The notes under the pieces are model-generated. The model worked only from the letters and a program-made list of their open reading frames with translations. It was not told the origin of the DNA and ran no database searches. Source: Thermoanaerobaculia bacterium (GTDB lineage: Bacteria > Acidobacteriota > Thermoanaerobaculia > Multivoradales > JAHZIX01). From it: DNA of 34,039 bases. Location of the stretch: NCBI GenBank assembly GCA_027069135.1, contig JALXFE010000625.1, positions 1 to 34,039 on the forward strand. Reading direction: 5' to 3'. The position numbers were made by a program, and so were the translations under genes. Of the stretch, positions 1-8,077 are shown piece by piece. Position 1 is the stretch's first letter, and each line of letters starts with the position of its first letter.

Positions 1-122
1 ACCTCAAACCATGGTTCTCGAACAACTTTTCCATTAACTCTGACTCGACCATCAATAATTACCCGGTCGCAGAATCTTCTCGAGCCGATACCCGCTTTCT
101 GCAGGAAAGTCCTGAGTTTCAT
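1..122 (-). CDS. S4-domain pseudouridine synthase (RsuA/RluB-type), N-terminal fragment
   Basis: The minus strand reads from an ATG at 122 through the window edge with no stop, giving 40 codons. The product begins MKLRTFLQKAGIGSRR and continues with DGRVRVNGKVV, which is the RNA-binding S4 signature (xLxKFLAxAGxxSRR ... GxVxVNG) found at the start of RsuA/RluB-family rRNA pseudouridine synthases. The catalytic domain lies outside the window, so the exact paralogue cannot be named. A GGAGGT lies 14 nt upstream of the ATG, a long spacing, and a TATACT hexamer lies between it and the ATG. The gene is divergent from the motor operon. This stretch is less GC-rich than the rest of the window. Some other S4 protein is possible, but the spacing of SRR and VNG fits RsuA/RluB best. 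Confidence 0.85.
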   Translation of the reverse strand, partial: MKLRTFLQKAGIGSRRFCDRVIIDGRVRVNGKVVREPWFE

Positions 123-232
123 AGATTAAAAGTATAACCTCCGTTCGTGAATTTTTCCGTGGGCTTCAAGGGGAGGGCGAAGACGAAGAGAACGAGACGG
201 CCAGAACCAGTGCCCCGGAGGTTATCGACCTC

Positions 233-562
233 CTGATCCGGGTCTGGGATCGATGCCAGGATGACGGCAGCTTCCATCCAGGGATCGTCCGGCGGGAGCT
301 CTCGAAGGAAGGCCTCGACCTCGAGGTGCATAGCGGGGTGGATCTCGAGCTAGGAAAATCCGTGATCGCCGTGATGTCCCCCAACGGGGACGAGGTCTAC
401 CTGCTCCCCAGCTTCAACGATTCCCCGGCGGCGGTGCGGCAGTGGTTCGACAACCAGGGGGCCGACGCGAGGCTGGCCCGCATCGACCATCTGATCCAGC
501 CGGCGGTGTTGGGGTCCCGGCAAGGAAATTACGAGCTGAAAGCGAGAGGGGCCATCGCTTGA
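233..562 (+). CDS. Small protein of unknown function, first gene of the motor operon
   Basis: I do not recognise this family. The frame has strongly biased, coding-like codons and stays open from 125 to the TGA at 560-562, but no ATG, GTG or TTG lies in frame before a GTG at 326. The start is therefore unresolved. I chose CTG 233 because GGAGG (217-221) lies 11 nt upstream; GTG 326 would give 78 residues. The segment before 233 encodes a plausible acidic linker, so a rare start nearer 125, or a sequence error, is also possible. The product is about 109 residues, soluble, with no signal peptide or membrane segment. It has a mixed alpha/beta look and a conserved-looking VYLLPSFND stretch. Its stop overlaps the TTG start of the next gene, so it is probably translationally coupled to the membrane proteins downstream. 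Confidence 0.6.
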   Translation: MIRVWDRCQDDGSFHPGIVRRELSKEGLDLEVHSGVDLELGKSVIAVMSPNGDEVYLLPSFNDSPAAVRQWFDNQGADARLARIDHLIQPAVLGSRQGNYELKARGAIA

Positions 563-909
563 CCCACCCTCTGTCGGTTCTGGGAGGGGGAGGCCTGGCG
601 GGCGCCGATACGGTGGTAGCCGTGGGCTTCGTACTGCTGGCCGCGGCGGTCATCGCCAACGCCCGGTCCCACCATGCCCTGGATCGGGAGGTCCTCCGTT
701 TGAAGCGCCGTCTCAGGTCTCTCGAGGAATCCTTGGCGGAGCTCGGGCGGCGCCCGAGAGAGCTCCGGCCCCAGGAGGTGAAAGAACGGAAGAAACGCCT
801 CGCCGATGTCTTGCGCTCCCTCCTGGGGCAGCTGCGAGCCATCGGCGGTCGGGGGGAGATGGGAGAACGGGAGATGGGGGAAAGCGGAAAAAACGAGGAG
901 ACGCCATGA
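559..909 (+). CDS. Small single-pass membrane protein with coiled coil
   Basis: The start is TTG 559, which overlaps the previous TGA in a TTGA arrangement. The 116-residue product has a Gly-rich N-terminus, one hydrophobic segment at about residues 17-35 (TVVAVGFVLLAAAVIANA), then a charged helical region rich in Arg, Leu and Glu (about 40-95) that should form a coiled coil. The end is a low-complexity GEMGEREMGE stretch. Its stop overlaps the ATG of the VWA-like gene in an ATGA junction. No family is recognised. Position and topology suggest a small structural subunit of the membrane complex encoded downstream; this is inference. Confidence 0.75.
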   Translation: MTHPLSVLGGGGLAGADTVVAVGFVLLAAAVIANARSHHALDREVLRLKRRLRSLEESLAELGRRPRELRPQEVKERKKRLADVLRSLLGQLRAIGGRGEMGEREMGESGKNEETP

Positions 910-2273
910 AGGACAGGATCCTGATCGCTATTTTGGGGGGCAGCGCCTTGCTCGCTCTGGCCATCTGGTTGATCACCAGCGGCGGCTCCGAACCCCGGTA
1001 CGAGAGGCTACGGAGTCTCGACCTCGCCGCCACCGCCATTCCTACCGGGGGCGAGGGGGGTCCGGAACCGGACCGTGTCCGGCCGTCCACGGATCACCGA
1101 AGGCTGAGAATCTACGTCGATGTCTCGGAATCCATGGCCGGCTATCTCCCGGTGGGACCGGAGGGGGGGGCGGCAGGGTTTCGAACGGTAGCCCAACTGG
1201 TGCCGGACCATCTGCTGCGTCTCTATGGACCCATCGAAGCCGTCCAATGGGTCGCCGTCGACGACCGGCTCCACCCGCTGGGCGATCAACCCCGATTTCG
1301 GCCGGGTGAGTTTCGTGGAACGGAGACCTTCCTCGACCTGGCGGTGGAGGAAGGTTTTTCCCTGTTGGCCCAAGGGGAGATCGAGGCCTTCGCCCTGGTG
1401 ACGGATCTCGTGGCAACCCGGGAAGTGAGCGGTGCTCTGGGGCTCTATAACGCCATCCGGGAATGGCTCCTCGCGGCAGAGGTCCGGTCCGGCGGCTCAG
1501 ACTTCGGCCTCCTTGGGGTCCGGGTTCCTTTCCATGGAGTGGTCAACGGCAAGTGCCAGGCTGTCGAGGGGCTCGGTTGCTGGTATAGCGAGAGAGGGCG
1601 TGGCTGGCACCCCCTTTCGGCCGTCGTCACGCGTCCCTTTTACGTTCTGATCTTCGGCCGAAGCGGCCTCGGGAAGGCCACCGGAGGGCCCCAAGAAAGC
1701 CTGGTCCATCAGGCCAGCGCGGCGCTTTTGGAGGACGCGGAGAATCTGGGTTTCGAGGGGCGGTGGGAGCTCCTCACCCGTTTGGCTCGGCCGCTCCCAG
1801 CGGCTCTTCACTGCGAGGTGACGGGTCCCGGTGGCGGGGAGCAATTTGCCCTCCTGCGCACCTCTTCTGGGCGTTACCGTTGCCAGCAGGATCAGACGGT
1901 GAGGATGGCCTGTCGCCTCGAGGCCGGCGGCGAGGGTCGGGAAAGGCCTCCGGCCATCGGATGGAAGGCCACCGCCGCAGACCTTTCCTGGGACGCGCCC
2001 CTTGCCGAAGCGAGGATCGAGGACGGAAGGATCGTGGTGGACATCGATTGCGCAGAGGCCCGCCAGGAGGCACCGGAAGGGCCCCTGATCTTCACGAGCC
2101 TGCTGGCCGAAGCCACCGAGGTGGCCGGCGGTTGGGCCCTTTGGTCGGTGGAGTCGGACGAGCAGGAAGAGCAGCTCGACCGGACCTTGCAGCTGCGCCA
2201 CTTCGTTGCCGGCACCCGGCCCGACATTTTCCAGATTCAGGTAGAGGAGCCCTTGCTGGGGGAACGACCCTGA
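906..2273 (+). CDS. Membrane-anchored VWA-like protein
   Basis: The 455-residue product starts at ATG 906, with GAGGAG 6 nt upstream. One transmembrane anchor lies at about residues 5-24 and is followed by a Gly/Pro-rich spacer. The stretch LRIYVDVSESM gives a DxSxS metal-ion-dependent adhesion motif (Asp72, Ser74, Ser76) at the end of a beta strand, as in von Willebrand factor A domains. A later GTET and ALVTDL are reasonable candidates for the remaining MIDAS residues. The C-terminal half (about 260-455) looks beta-rich and is not recognised. The TGA stop shares one base with the ATG of the MotA/ExbB-like gene. VWA domains often mediate metal-dependent protein contacts, so a sensor or scaffold role beside the channel is likely. 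The fold is fairly secure; the role is inferred. Confidence 0.8.
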   Translation: MKDRILIAILGGSALLALAIWLITSGGSEPRYERLRSLDLAATAIPTGGEGGPEPDRVRPSTDHRRLRIYVDVSESMAGYLPVGPEGGAAGFRTVAQLVPDHLLRLYGPIEAVQWVAVDDRLHPLGDQPRFRPGEFRGTETFLDLAVEEGFSLLAQGEIEAFALVTDLVATREVSGALGLYNAIREWLLAAEVRSGGSDFGLLGVRVPFHGVVNGKCQAVEGLGCWYSERGRGWHPLSAVVTRPFYVLIFGRSGLGKATGGPQESLVHQASAALLEDAENLGFEGRWELLTRLARPLPAALHCEVTGPGGGEQFALLRTSSGRYRCQQDQTVRMACRLEAGGEGRERPPAIGWKATAADLSWDAPLAEARIEDGRIVVDIDCAEARQEAPEGPLIFTSLLAEATEVAGGWALWSVESDEQEEQLDRTLQLRHFVAGTRPDIFQIQVEEPLLGERP

Positions 2274-3910
2274 TGCCCGGCCCTCTCTTGATGGTGGGCG
2301 GCAGCCTTGTGGCCGCTATCGTGGCCGTTGAGGCCTGGCTTTTAGGGAAAGCCTGGCGCTGCGTTCGCCGGGATCTTGCCGGAGAGATCGCCGAGGTCGA
2401 GGCTCGGCTCCTCCTCGATATCGATCACAGCGCCCGGCGGGGTTTCGCCCCCGATTGGGGCCGCTATCGGGACGAGCTGGACCGGCTCTACGAGCCCCTG
2501 GACGAGCGCTTGAAGAACCTGGCGTCGGCAGCTCTCGCTTCCGGGTTGGGGGGAACCATTCTGACGCTCATCGCCCACGCTTTGGTCTTCCTTCCGGCCA
2601 GCGGCGACTTCGATGTGTCTCCCCGACAGGTGATCCTCGGAATCGGCGTCGGGCTCTCCGGCAGCTTCGCCGGGGTGGTGAGCAACCTGATCATCACGCT
2701 GGGCTATCTGCCTCGCCTGGAGGAGCGTTTCGAGGCCGCAACCCGGCCCGTCTGGCAACGCTTGCGGGATGCGAGTCATCGCCGCCCGGCGACGGAGGCC
2801 TTCGTCGAGACCCTCCAGCAGGAGATGGTAGAGCTCCGGGGGGTTCTCGGCAGCGAGGTGGGGGATGCCTTCAAGGCTGCCATCGGCCAGTTTCCGGACA
2901 TCCTCGGTAGCCTCAACTCTCAGCTGGAAGAGCTCTCGCGGGTCGTCCAAGCTCAGGGCGAGAACGTCAAGGACATGATCACCACGGTGGATGAGAGCGC
3001 AAGGAACGTCAAGGAGAGTAGCGAGCTTCTGGCACCGGCCATCCGGCCCTTGGTGGAGTTTTCTGAGAAGTTAACGGCATTGCCGGGAGCCATTTCGGAG
3101 GTTCTGATCCGTCAGGAGAAAGTCTGGGTAGAAGACCTGGATCAGCGCCACGAGGAGCGCTTTCAGCAGCTCAGCTCCCTGGTGGAAGATGCCGGGAAGC
3201 AGGAGCGGGCGATGAAGCTGGAGATCAACGATCTGGTGAGGGTGGTCGATGCCATCCCGGAGAAGCTGAGAGAGTCCATCGAAAGGGGAGCCGGGACCTT
3301 CAGTGACCGGTTCCAGTTCTTGGCGGGAGAGCATCTGGAGGCCTTGAAAGAGTTTTCGGCGAGGAATGAGGAGGAGTGGCACGGCAAGATCGCTCGGGTG
3401 GTGGAGGATCTTCTTCGCTCCGCCCAACGGCCGATTGAAGACAACCTCGTACCGAGGATCGAAGACCTGGGGGACAAGCTCACCACCAATGCCGAGATGC
3501 TCTCCGAGGCGGGGAAAGAATTCAACCGTTATCACCAGGCGTGGCTCAAGAGCCAGGATGAACAACTCGCCAGCTGGGTCGACGCGGCGATCAAGATCGA
3601 GGGTGCAGCCACGTCCCTAGGGGAAAGCGAGGGGCATCTCCGGCGGGCCGCCGGGGCTCTGGAGGGAAGCGCCGAGACGCTAGACGGTGTCACCGAGATC
3701 CAGGGGGCCTTCGAAGAGAAGCTCCGGGCGAGCCTCGCCGGCGTGACGGAGAGCTATATCCAGGAGATTCATTCGGTCCTGGGGGAGATGAAGAAGCGCA
3801 GTGAGCGCTACGACGCTGTCCTGAAGGATCAGTCGAGGGTCCTGATTGAGGCTCTCCGGACTCTCGATCTCGGCTCCGATGGGTCGTCGAGCCAGGAAGT
3901 AGATCCTTGA
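2273..3910 (+). CDS. MotA/TolQ/ExbB-like channel subunit with long helical tail (ZorA-like)
   Basis: The start is ATG 2273, in a TGATG junction with the VWA gene, giving 545 residues. Three membrane segments are visible: about 5-25, 83-107 and 119-146. The second carries SGLGGTILTLI, close to the GLLGTVxGI pattern of TolQ/ExbB/MotA, and the third is the small-residue-rich GIGVGLSGSFAGVVSNL. These are followed by about 400 residues of charged, heptad-like helix with almost no other features. A proton-channel core with a very long cytoplasmic coiled-coil tail is the known design of ZorA in Zorya anti-phage systems, where the tail transmits the signal inward. The adjacent MotB-like gene supports the pairing. 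A dedicated Tol/Exb-type energiser is the alternative, but the tail length argues for ZorA-like. Confidence 0.8.
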   Translation: MPGPLLMVGGSLVAAIVAVEAWLLGKAWRCVRRDLAGEIAEVEARLLLDIDHSARRGFAPDWGRYRDELDRLYEPLDERLKNLASAALASGLGGTILTLIAHALVFLPASGDFDVSPRQVILGIGVGLSGSFAGVVSNLIITLGYLPRLEERFEAATRPVWQRLRDASHRRPATEAFVETLQQEMVELRGVLGSEVGDAFKAAIGQFPDILGSLNSQLEELSRVVQAQGENVKDMITTVDESARNVKESSELLAPAIRPLVEFSEKLTALPGAISEVLIRQEKVWVEDLDQRHEERFQQLSSLVEDAGKQERAMKLEINDLVRVVDAIPEKLRESIERGAGTFSDRFQFLAGEHLEALKEFSARNEEEWHGKIARVVEDLLRSAQRPIEDNLVPRIEDLGDKLTTNAEMLSEAGKEFNRYHQAWLKSQDEQLASWVDAAIKIEGAATSLGESEGHLRRAAGALEGSAETLDGVTEIQGAFEEKLRASLAGVTESYIQEIHSVLGEMKKRSERYDAVLKDQSRVLIEALRTLDLGSDGSSSQEVDP

Positions 3911-4728
3911 GGCGACGGCGGCAGATCAACATCTGGCCCGCTTTTGCGGATCTCATGACGGTCCTGGCCGTCGTGGGCTTGGTGACCACCGTGGGAGTGT
4001 TGGCGGCCCATAAGAGCGAGAGCGAGGACCGGCCCAGCGCGGAAGACCTGGAAGCGGCGGAGCAGGCCCAAGAGGTTGCGCAGCGGAGGGTGTCGGAGCT
4101 GGAACGAGAGTTGGAGGAGCTTCGGCGGAAGCGCGAGACTCTTCGGAAGGACGCGGAAGCCTGCGAAGAGAAGGTTGGGGACCTGAAGAAGGAGTTGGGC
4201 CGCAACGAGAGGCTGCAGACCGCAATGCAGCGATTCCAGAGCATCATCGACGGCATCGCCCAAGACGACCTCCTGCGCTTCGACCCCGACCAGAGCCTGC
4301 GTCTGGGAGATGAGTTGGTACGCTTCGAAAGGAACCGGGTGGAACCCATCTGGCAACCCGGTGGACCGCAGCACTTACAGCATTTCTGCGGTCGCCTTTC
4401 CCAGGAATTCGCGCGGCTGGAGGGAGAGTATCCGGATCCCTCCTCCCTCTTCACCATCCACGTGGAAGGGCATTCCGATAGCACCCGATGCCTGGGGGGA
4501 GAGAGGGATTGCAACTGGTCCTTCTCGAGCCAGCGGGCGGTCAATTTTCTCGAGTTGATGCGCGACGAGAGGTTCTGTCCCGGGGGGGCCGGCTGGCGGC
4601 TCCGGCCCATCGGCTATGCCGACACCCGCCCGGTACCACCGGTGCCGGGGCAGGCGCCGGTGCCGATCCGGCGTATCTCCCTGCGGGTGGTGCCGGACTA
4701 CGAGCGTTGGACCTCGAGCGACCGGTAG
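3907..4728 (+). CDS. MotB/OmpA-like stator subunit (ZorB-like)
   Basis: The start is TTG 3907, overlapping the upstream stop in TTGA, with AGGAAG just upstream. The 273-residue product has a short basic N-terminus and then PAFADLMTVLAVVGL. Asp15 sits at the start of the single membrane segment (11-34), matching the proton-carrying Asp of MotB (ADxMT). A coiled coil follows (about 45-110). The OmpA-type peptidoglycan-binding domain spans about 130-262: EGHSD at 187-191, SSQRAVNFL, GYADTRPV and the closing RRISLRV are all recognisable. Together with the ZorA-like protein it should form a peptidoglycan-anchored, ion-driven complex. Insertions with several Cys residues (CLGGERDC, FCPGG) sit between the OmpA strands and could form disulphides. 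It is the last gene of the operon. Confidence 0.85.
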   Translation: MRRRRQINIWPAFADLMTVLAVVGLVTTVGVLAAHKSESEDRPSAEDLEAAEQAQEVAQRRVSELERELEELRRKRETLRKDAEACEEKVGDLKKELGRNERLQTAMQRFQSIIDGIAQDDLLRFDPDQSLRLGDELVRFERNRVEPIWQPGGPQHLQHFCGRLSQEFARLEGEYPDPSSLFTIHVEGHSDSTRCLGGERDCNWSFSSQRAVNFLELMRDERFCPGGAGWRLRPIGYADTRPVPPVPGQAPVPIRRISLRVVPDYERWTSSDR

Positions 4729-4777
4729 ACAGGTAACGCGGAGCTTTCGACAGCCCGCCCGAAGGGAGGAACCGGCC

Positions 4778-7700
4778 TCAGCGATCCTTGGTAGCGAGTT
4801 GGGACAACGCCGCCTCCATGGCCTCGTCGAGGGAGGCGGGAGCGACCACCCGGGGGAGATCCCTTCCTTCCTTTGTAGGGAAATCGAAATCCGGGACCAG
4901 GAGGGCTGTGGCCTGATCGGCGTGCCAAGCTTTGACCAATCCGTCGATTCGAGACGAGTCGTCGGAAGCTTCGATGAGCAGAATGTGGGCCTGACCCGGG
5001 GGCCTGGCAGCGAAGGGGCGGAGGCTCTCCCTACCTTGATGCTGGTTCCATGAGAAGAGGAGAGCTCCATTGTCTTCTGAAGGCGTCCACCCTTCGGTCA
5101 TCGACTCCTTGTTCGCCGCCACGACCACGGCCGTGGGCCGAGCCTTCTCCAGCTCTGGTACGTTCATGGAAAGCCAGAGGGTCCACGCGTCGAGGGGCCC
5201 ATCTAGGTCACCACGATGAGCGGCGCGGAGGGCCTCGCAGCTCTTTTCGAGGTGGGCTCCGAATCCCAGGAAGGCCAACGCCGGCGCGGCCATCCAGCGG
5301 GGGACTCCCGTCTTCTCGCGAAAGGCCAGGTGAAGGATCTGGGTCCACTCCTCCAGGCTCAGCTGGTCGATGGGCGAGCGCAGCAAATTCCCCGGAGGGA
5401 TCTTGGCGGCAGCCGTCACCAGGTGCTCCCAGAGGGTGGGGGCCTCGTCGCCGCCGCTGACGAGGAAGCGCTTGAGAGCCTTATCCCACGACTCCCAGGC
5501 CTGCTCTTGAAGCTCCTCGGTGGGTGGGATGGCGGGCAACTCCTCCCTCCATTTCTCGAAGCTATCCCGCCAGGCTTGAAACCGTTCCCCGGCGAGGAAG
5601 GGGCTCTTCTCGCCCCGGGTGAGCTCGGGTAAGGGATTCTCTTTCGGGAGGGATGCCTCGAGAGTGTCCAGGGCCCGGTCGAAATCCCGTTCCGATCGTT
5701 GGCTCGCAGGGCGCAGGAGATGGGCGACGGCCTCCAGGCCGAAAATGAAACGGCTCTTGGGGCTCCCACCGACATAGGCCTGGCCGGCGAGGGCTCCCAG
5801 CACCAGGCTTCGCTCGAGGCTCCTGCTCCTCCGCTCCATCATTTTCAGATAGTCCTCGAGAATCTGTCGTTCCTCTTGGAACCTACGGTCGGTGTCCGAG
5901 GGCTCCTCGGCTCCCTCCAGCCTCCGGCGGACCGTCTTGACGTGCCTCCAAGAAGGCACCGGTGACAGGAAGAGGAGCTTGGTGGCCAGCTCCTCCAGGT
6001 CCAGGGCCTCGGTGCAGTCGAAGATGAACGTGTCCAATTTCTCCAGCAGCCGCCCCATTTTCAGCATCTCCCCGAGGGGAAGCTCTTCCGGCGCTCCGCC
6101 GTCGGTGGGCGCCTCGCCAAGACCGGATGCCTCGGGTTGATCCTCGGATCCGGCATCGGAGGGGAAATAGGGGAGGCCGTAGGGGTCTACACACCATCGA
6201 AAAATGGGCGGATTATTGGAGACCTCCTCCAGAAGTCTCAGTTCCCTCTCGTCCCCCCCCTTCTCAGTATTGGGGATGGCGGAACGGATGGCGTAGGAGA
6301 CCCGGGGGTCCCCGGCAATCTCTTTGGAGAGGCTGTCGGACTCCGAGCGCAGGCCCGGGAGGTCGCAGAGCCGGTCTACCAGTTCTCGGAGGACGCGCAG
6401 TAGGAAGTCGAGATCGAGGCTGCTCAGGGTGCGGATACGGAACCTGGAATGGCTCTCCGGTGGGTGCCTGCGATGGCGGAGATACCGCCGCAGGACCTTC
6501 TTTCGAACCTTTAGCTCCCGCTTTCCGGCCATCCACTTTCGAAAAGGGTAGTAGAGGGTGTCGTAGAGGGCCTGAACGATCCCCGGATCGAGGGCCAAGC
6601 GTTCCCGGGTCTCCGGCTGATCGAGGGTGAGCTCGACGGCGAGCTGATAGGTGGCGGCGTAGCGGTCTCCGCGGCGGCTCCGGATAGCGTCGGCGTCCAC
6701 GTCCAGGACCCCCCCCGGACCAGCCAGACGCCGCAGCTCCCGCCGCAGGTCCACCGGATGAAGGCAGAATCTGCACAGCAGGGTATAGGTGAGCATCCCC
6801 CGAGCCATTCTCGAGCCCGGCCTTTCATCCACTGCGATGGCCCGCATCAGGTAGTCCCGCAGGTCCTGGGGCCGGTGAATGACGAAGAGGCGGTCGCTGA
6901 AGTAGGTGTGCTCCCGCGGGTAAGGAGCCCCCGGTGAGCGTTTGCACACCTCCTCGAAGTAGTCCCGGTCGGTGAGGAAACAGAAGAAAACCCCGGCACT
7001 GGCCAGATGCTTCAGGTGGTGGATCACCGCCTCCAGCCGGGGCCTCAGGTGATCGACCTTATCCAACTCGTCGATGACGAAAACCGGGCTCAGGCCGGCG
7101 TCGTGAAGGCGATCCACCAGGACCGGCAGCTCCCGTTCCAGGGTCGCCGGAGAAGTATCGGGAAAGAAGAGGCTCTTTTCTTCGATTTCCCGGAGGTCGG
7201 TTCCCTTACGGCGAAGGCTGAAGGAGCCGGTGGCAAGGGCGGCTACCGCGGCGACGACCCCGGCTAGCGGGTAGCCCGTCACCGCTACCCCTAGGGCGGT
7301 GGCGGTAAAGAGGCCGACCAGGGTGCGCAGGAGCTCCGGAGAAGAGATATTGACGGAGCGACTTCTCTCTTCCTCCCGGTGCCGGAGTTTCGATTTCGAA
7401 AACTGGCTCTCTTCCCGACCGCTAATCCGCCGGTAGGCACGGGCCGCCGAGGCCAGCGCGACGATCTCGAGGGGGCCCCGGCCAGCGGTAGGATCCGACT
7501 TCGGGAACAGGATCCCCTTGGGGAGACTACCGGCTCGCCGCCAGAAGTCCCGCAGATCCTCCAGATTGAGACTGCCATCCAAGGCCAACTCGAAATGCGC
7601 AGCCAACTCTGCGAGGTCGTCGGTCCCAGAGGTCCCTATCGCCTTTTCTTTGAGGCGATCTCGGAATGCCCGGCTCAACTCGCGACCGAGGGCGCGATAA

Positions 7701-8077
7701 AGGCCCGCGGTGATCCGCTTCAGAACCCGTTGCCGATCCTCCGGTCCGGTTTCCGGACGGCTGGCTCCGGGCCTCGGGAGTAGCACGCGGTTGGGGAGCA
7801 GATCCGGCCCGTGGAGGAGCACGAGGAGGGGGCGACGATTAGTCCGTTGCCGGAGCTCCTCCCGGACCTCCTGGACCACTTTTCGAACCAGGGTCGTCTT
7901 GCCGGAGCCCCGATGGCCGGAAATCAGGACGGTTCGTCCAGGGATTTTGCGTTCCAGGTAACGGCGCAGGATCCTCGCTAGTTGCCGGGAGGCGTCCGAG
8001 TCGGCGAGGATGACCTCCTTCCCACCGTCGGCGGCCTCGGTCAGCGGCTCCGGAGAGTCGACCAGCCGCAGCTTCAT
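4778..8077 (-). CDS. KAP-like P-loop ATPase with membrane hairpin, 1099 residues
   Basis: I start it at ATG 8077, because the ATG overlaps the upstream gene's TGA in ATGA and the Walker A motif lies near the N-terminus, as usual. Walker A is GHRGSGKT (54-61). A Walker B-like strand is PVFVIDELDKVD (331-342), with Asp-Glu at its end. Between them lies a hydrophobic pair (about 251-285), which is the hallmark of KAP-family NTPases: a membrane hairpin inserted in the P-loop domain. FFCFLTDRDYFEEV after Walker B resembles the sensor strand of that family. The remaining 700 residues are largely helical, charged and unrecognised. KAP NTPases organise membrane-associated complexes and occur in some defence systems. 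The gene is convergent with the motor operon, 49 bp from its end. ATPase function is well supported; the substrate is unknown. Confidence 0.8.
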   Translation of the reverse strand: MKLRLVDSPEPLTEAADGGKEVILADSDASRQLARILRRYLERKIPGRTVLISGHRGSGKTTLVRKVVQEVREELRQRTNRRPLLVLLHGPDLLPNRVLLPRPGASRPETGPEDRQRVLKRITAGLYRALGRELSRAFRDRLKEKAIGTSGTDDLAELAAHFELALDGSLNLEDLRDFWRRAGSLPKGILFPKSDPTAGRGPLEIVALASAARAYRRISGREESQFSKSKLRHREEERSRSVNISSPELLRTLVGLFTATALGVAVTGYPLAGVVAAVAALATGSFSLRRKGTDLREIEEKSLFFPDTSPATLERELPVLVDRLHDAGLSPVFVIDELDKVDHLRPRLEAVIHHLKHLASAGVFFCFLTDRDYFEEVCKRSPGAPYPREHTYFSDRLFVIHRPQDLRDYLMRAIAVDERPGSRMARGMLTYTLLCRFCLHPVDLRRELRRLAGPGGVLDVDADAIRSRRGDRYAATYQLAVELTLDQPETRERLALDPGIVQALYDTLYYPFRKWMAGKRELKVRKKVLRRYLRHRRHPPESHSRFRIRTLSSLDLDFLLRVLRELVDRLCDLPGLRSESDSLSKEIAGDPRVSYAIRSAIPNTEKGGDERELRLLEEVSNNPPIFRWCVDPYGLPYFPSDAGSEDQPEASGLGEAPTDGGAPEELPLGEMLKMGRLLEKLDTFIFDCTEALDLEELATKLLFLSPVPSWRHVKTVRRRLEGAEEPSDTDRRFQEERQILEDYLKMMERRSRSLERSLVLGALAGQAYVGGSPKSRFIFGLEAVAHLLRPASQRSERDFDRALDTLEASLPKENPLPELTRGEKSPFLAGERFQAWRDSFEKWREELPAIPPTEELQEQAWESWDKALKRFLVSGGDEAPTLWEHLVTAAAKIPPGNLLRSPIDQLSLEEWTQILHLAFREKTGVPRWMAAPALAFLGFGAHLEKSCEALRAAHRGDLDGPLDAWTLWLSMNVPELEKARPTAVVVAANKESMTEGWTPSEDNGALLFSWNQHQGRESLRPFAARPPGQAHILLIEASDDSSRIDGLVKAWHADQATALLVPDFDFPTKEGRDLPRVVAPASLDEAMEAALSQLATKDR

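Noticed and set aside
119-331. A 70-codon minus-strand frame whose stop overlaps the ATG of the S4 gene
   Set aside because: It is antisense to better coding sequence of the first motor-operon gene, and its protein shows no family features; the neat overlap appears accidental.
1763-2272. A 170-codon N-terminal extension of the MotA/ExbB-like protein
   Set aside because: It is an Arg/Gly/Pro-rich shadow of the VWA gene. The membrane protein starts sensibly at ATG 2273 in a TGATG junction.
4729-4777. A terminator between the convergent motor and ATPase operons
   Set aside because: Only a short imperfect stem with a three-base loop and no T run was visible, too weak to call.
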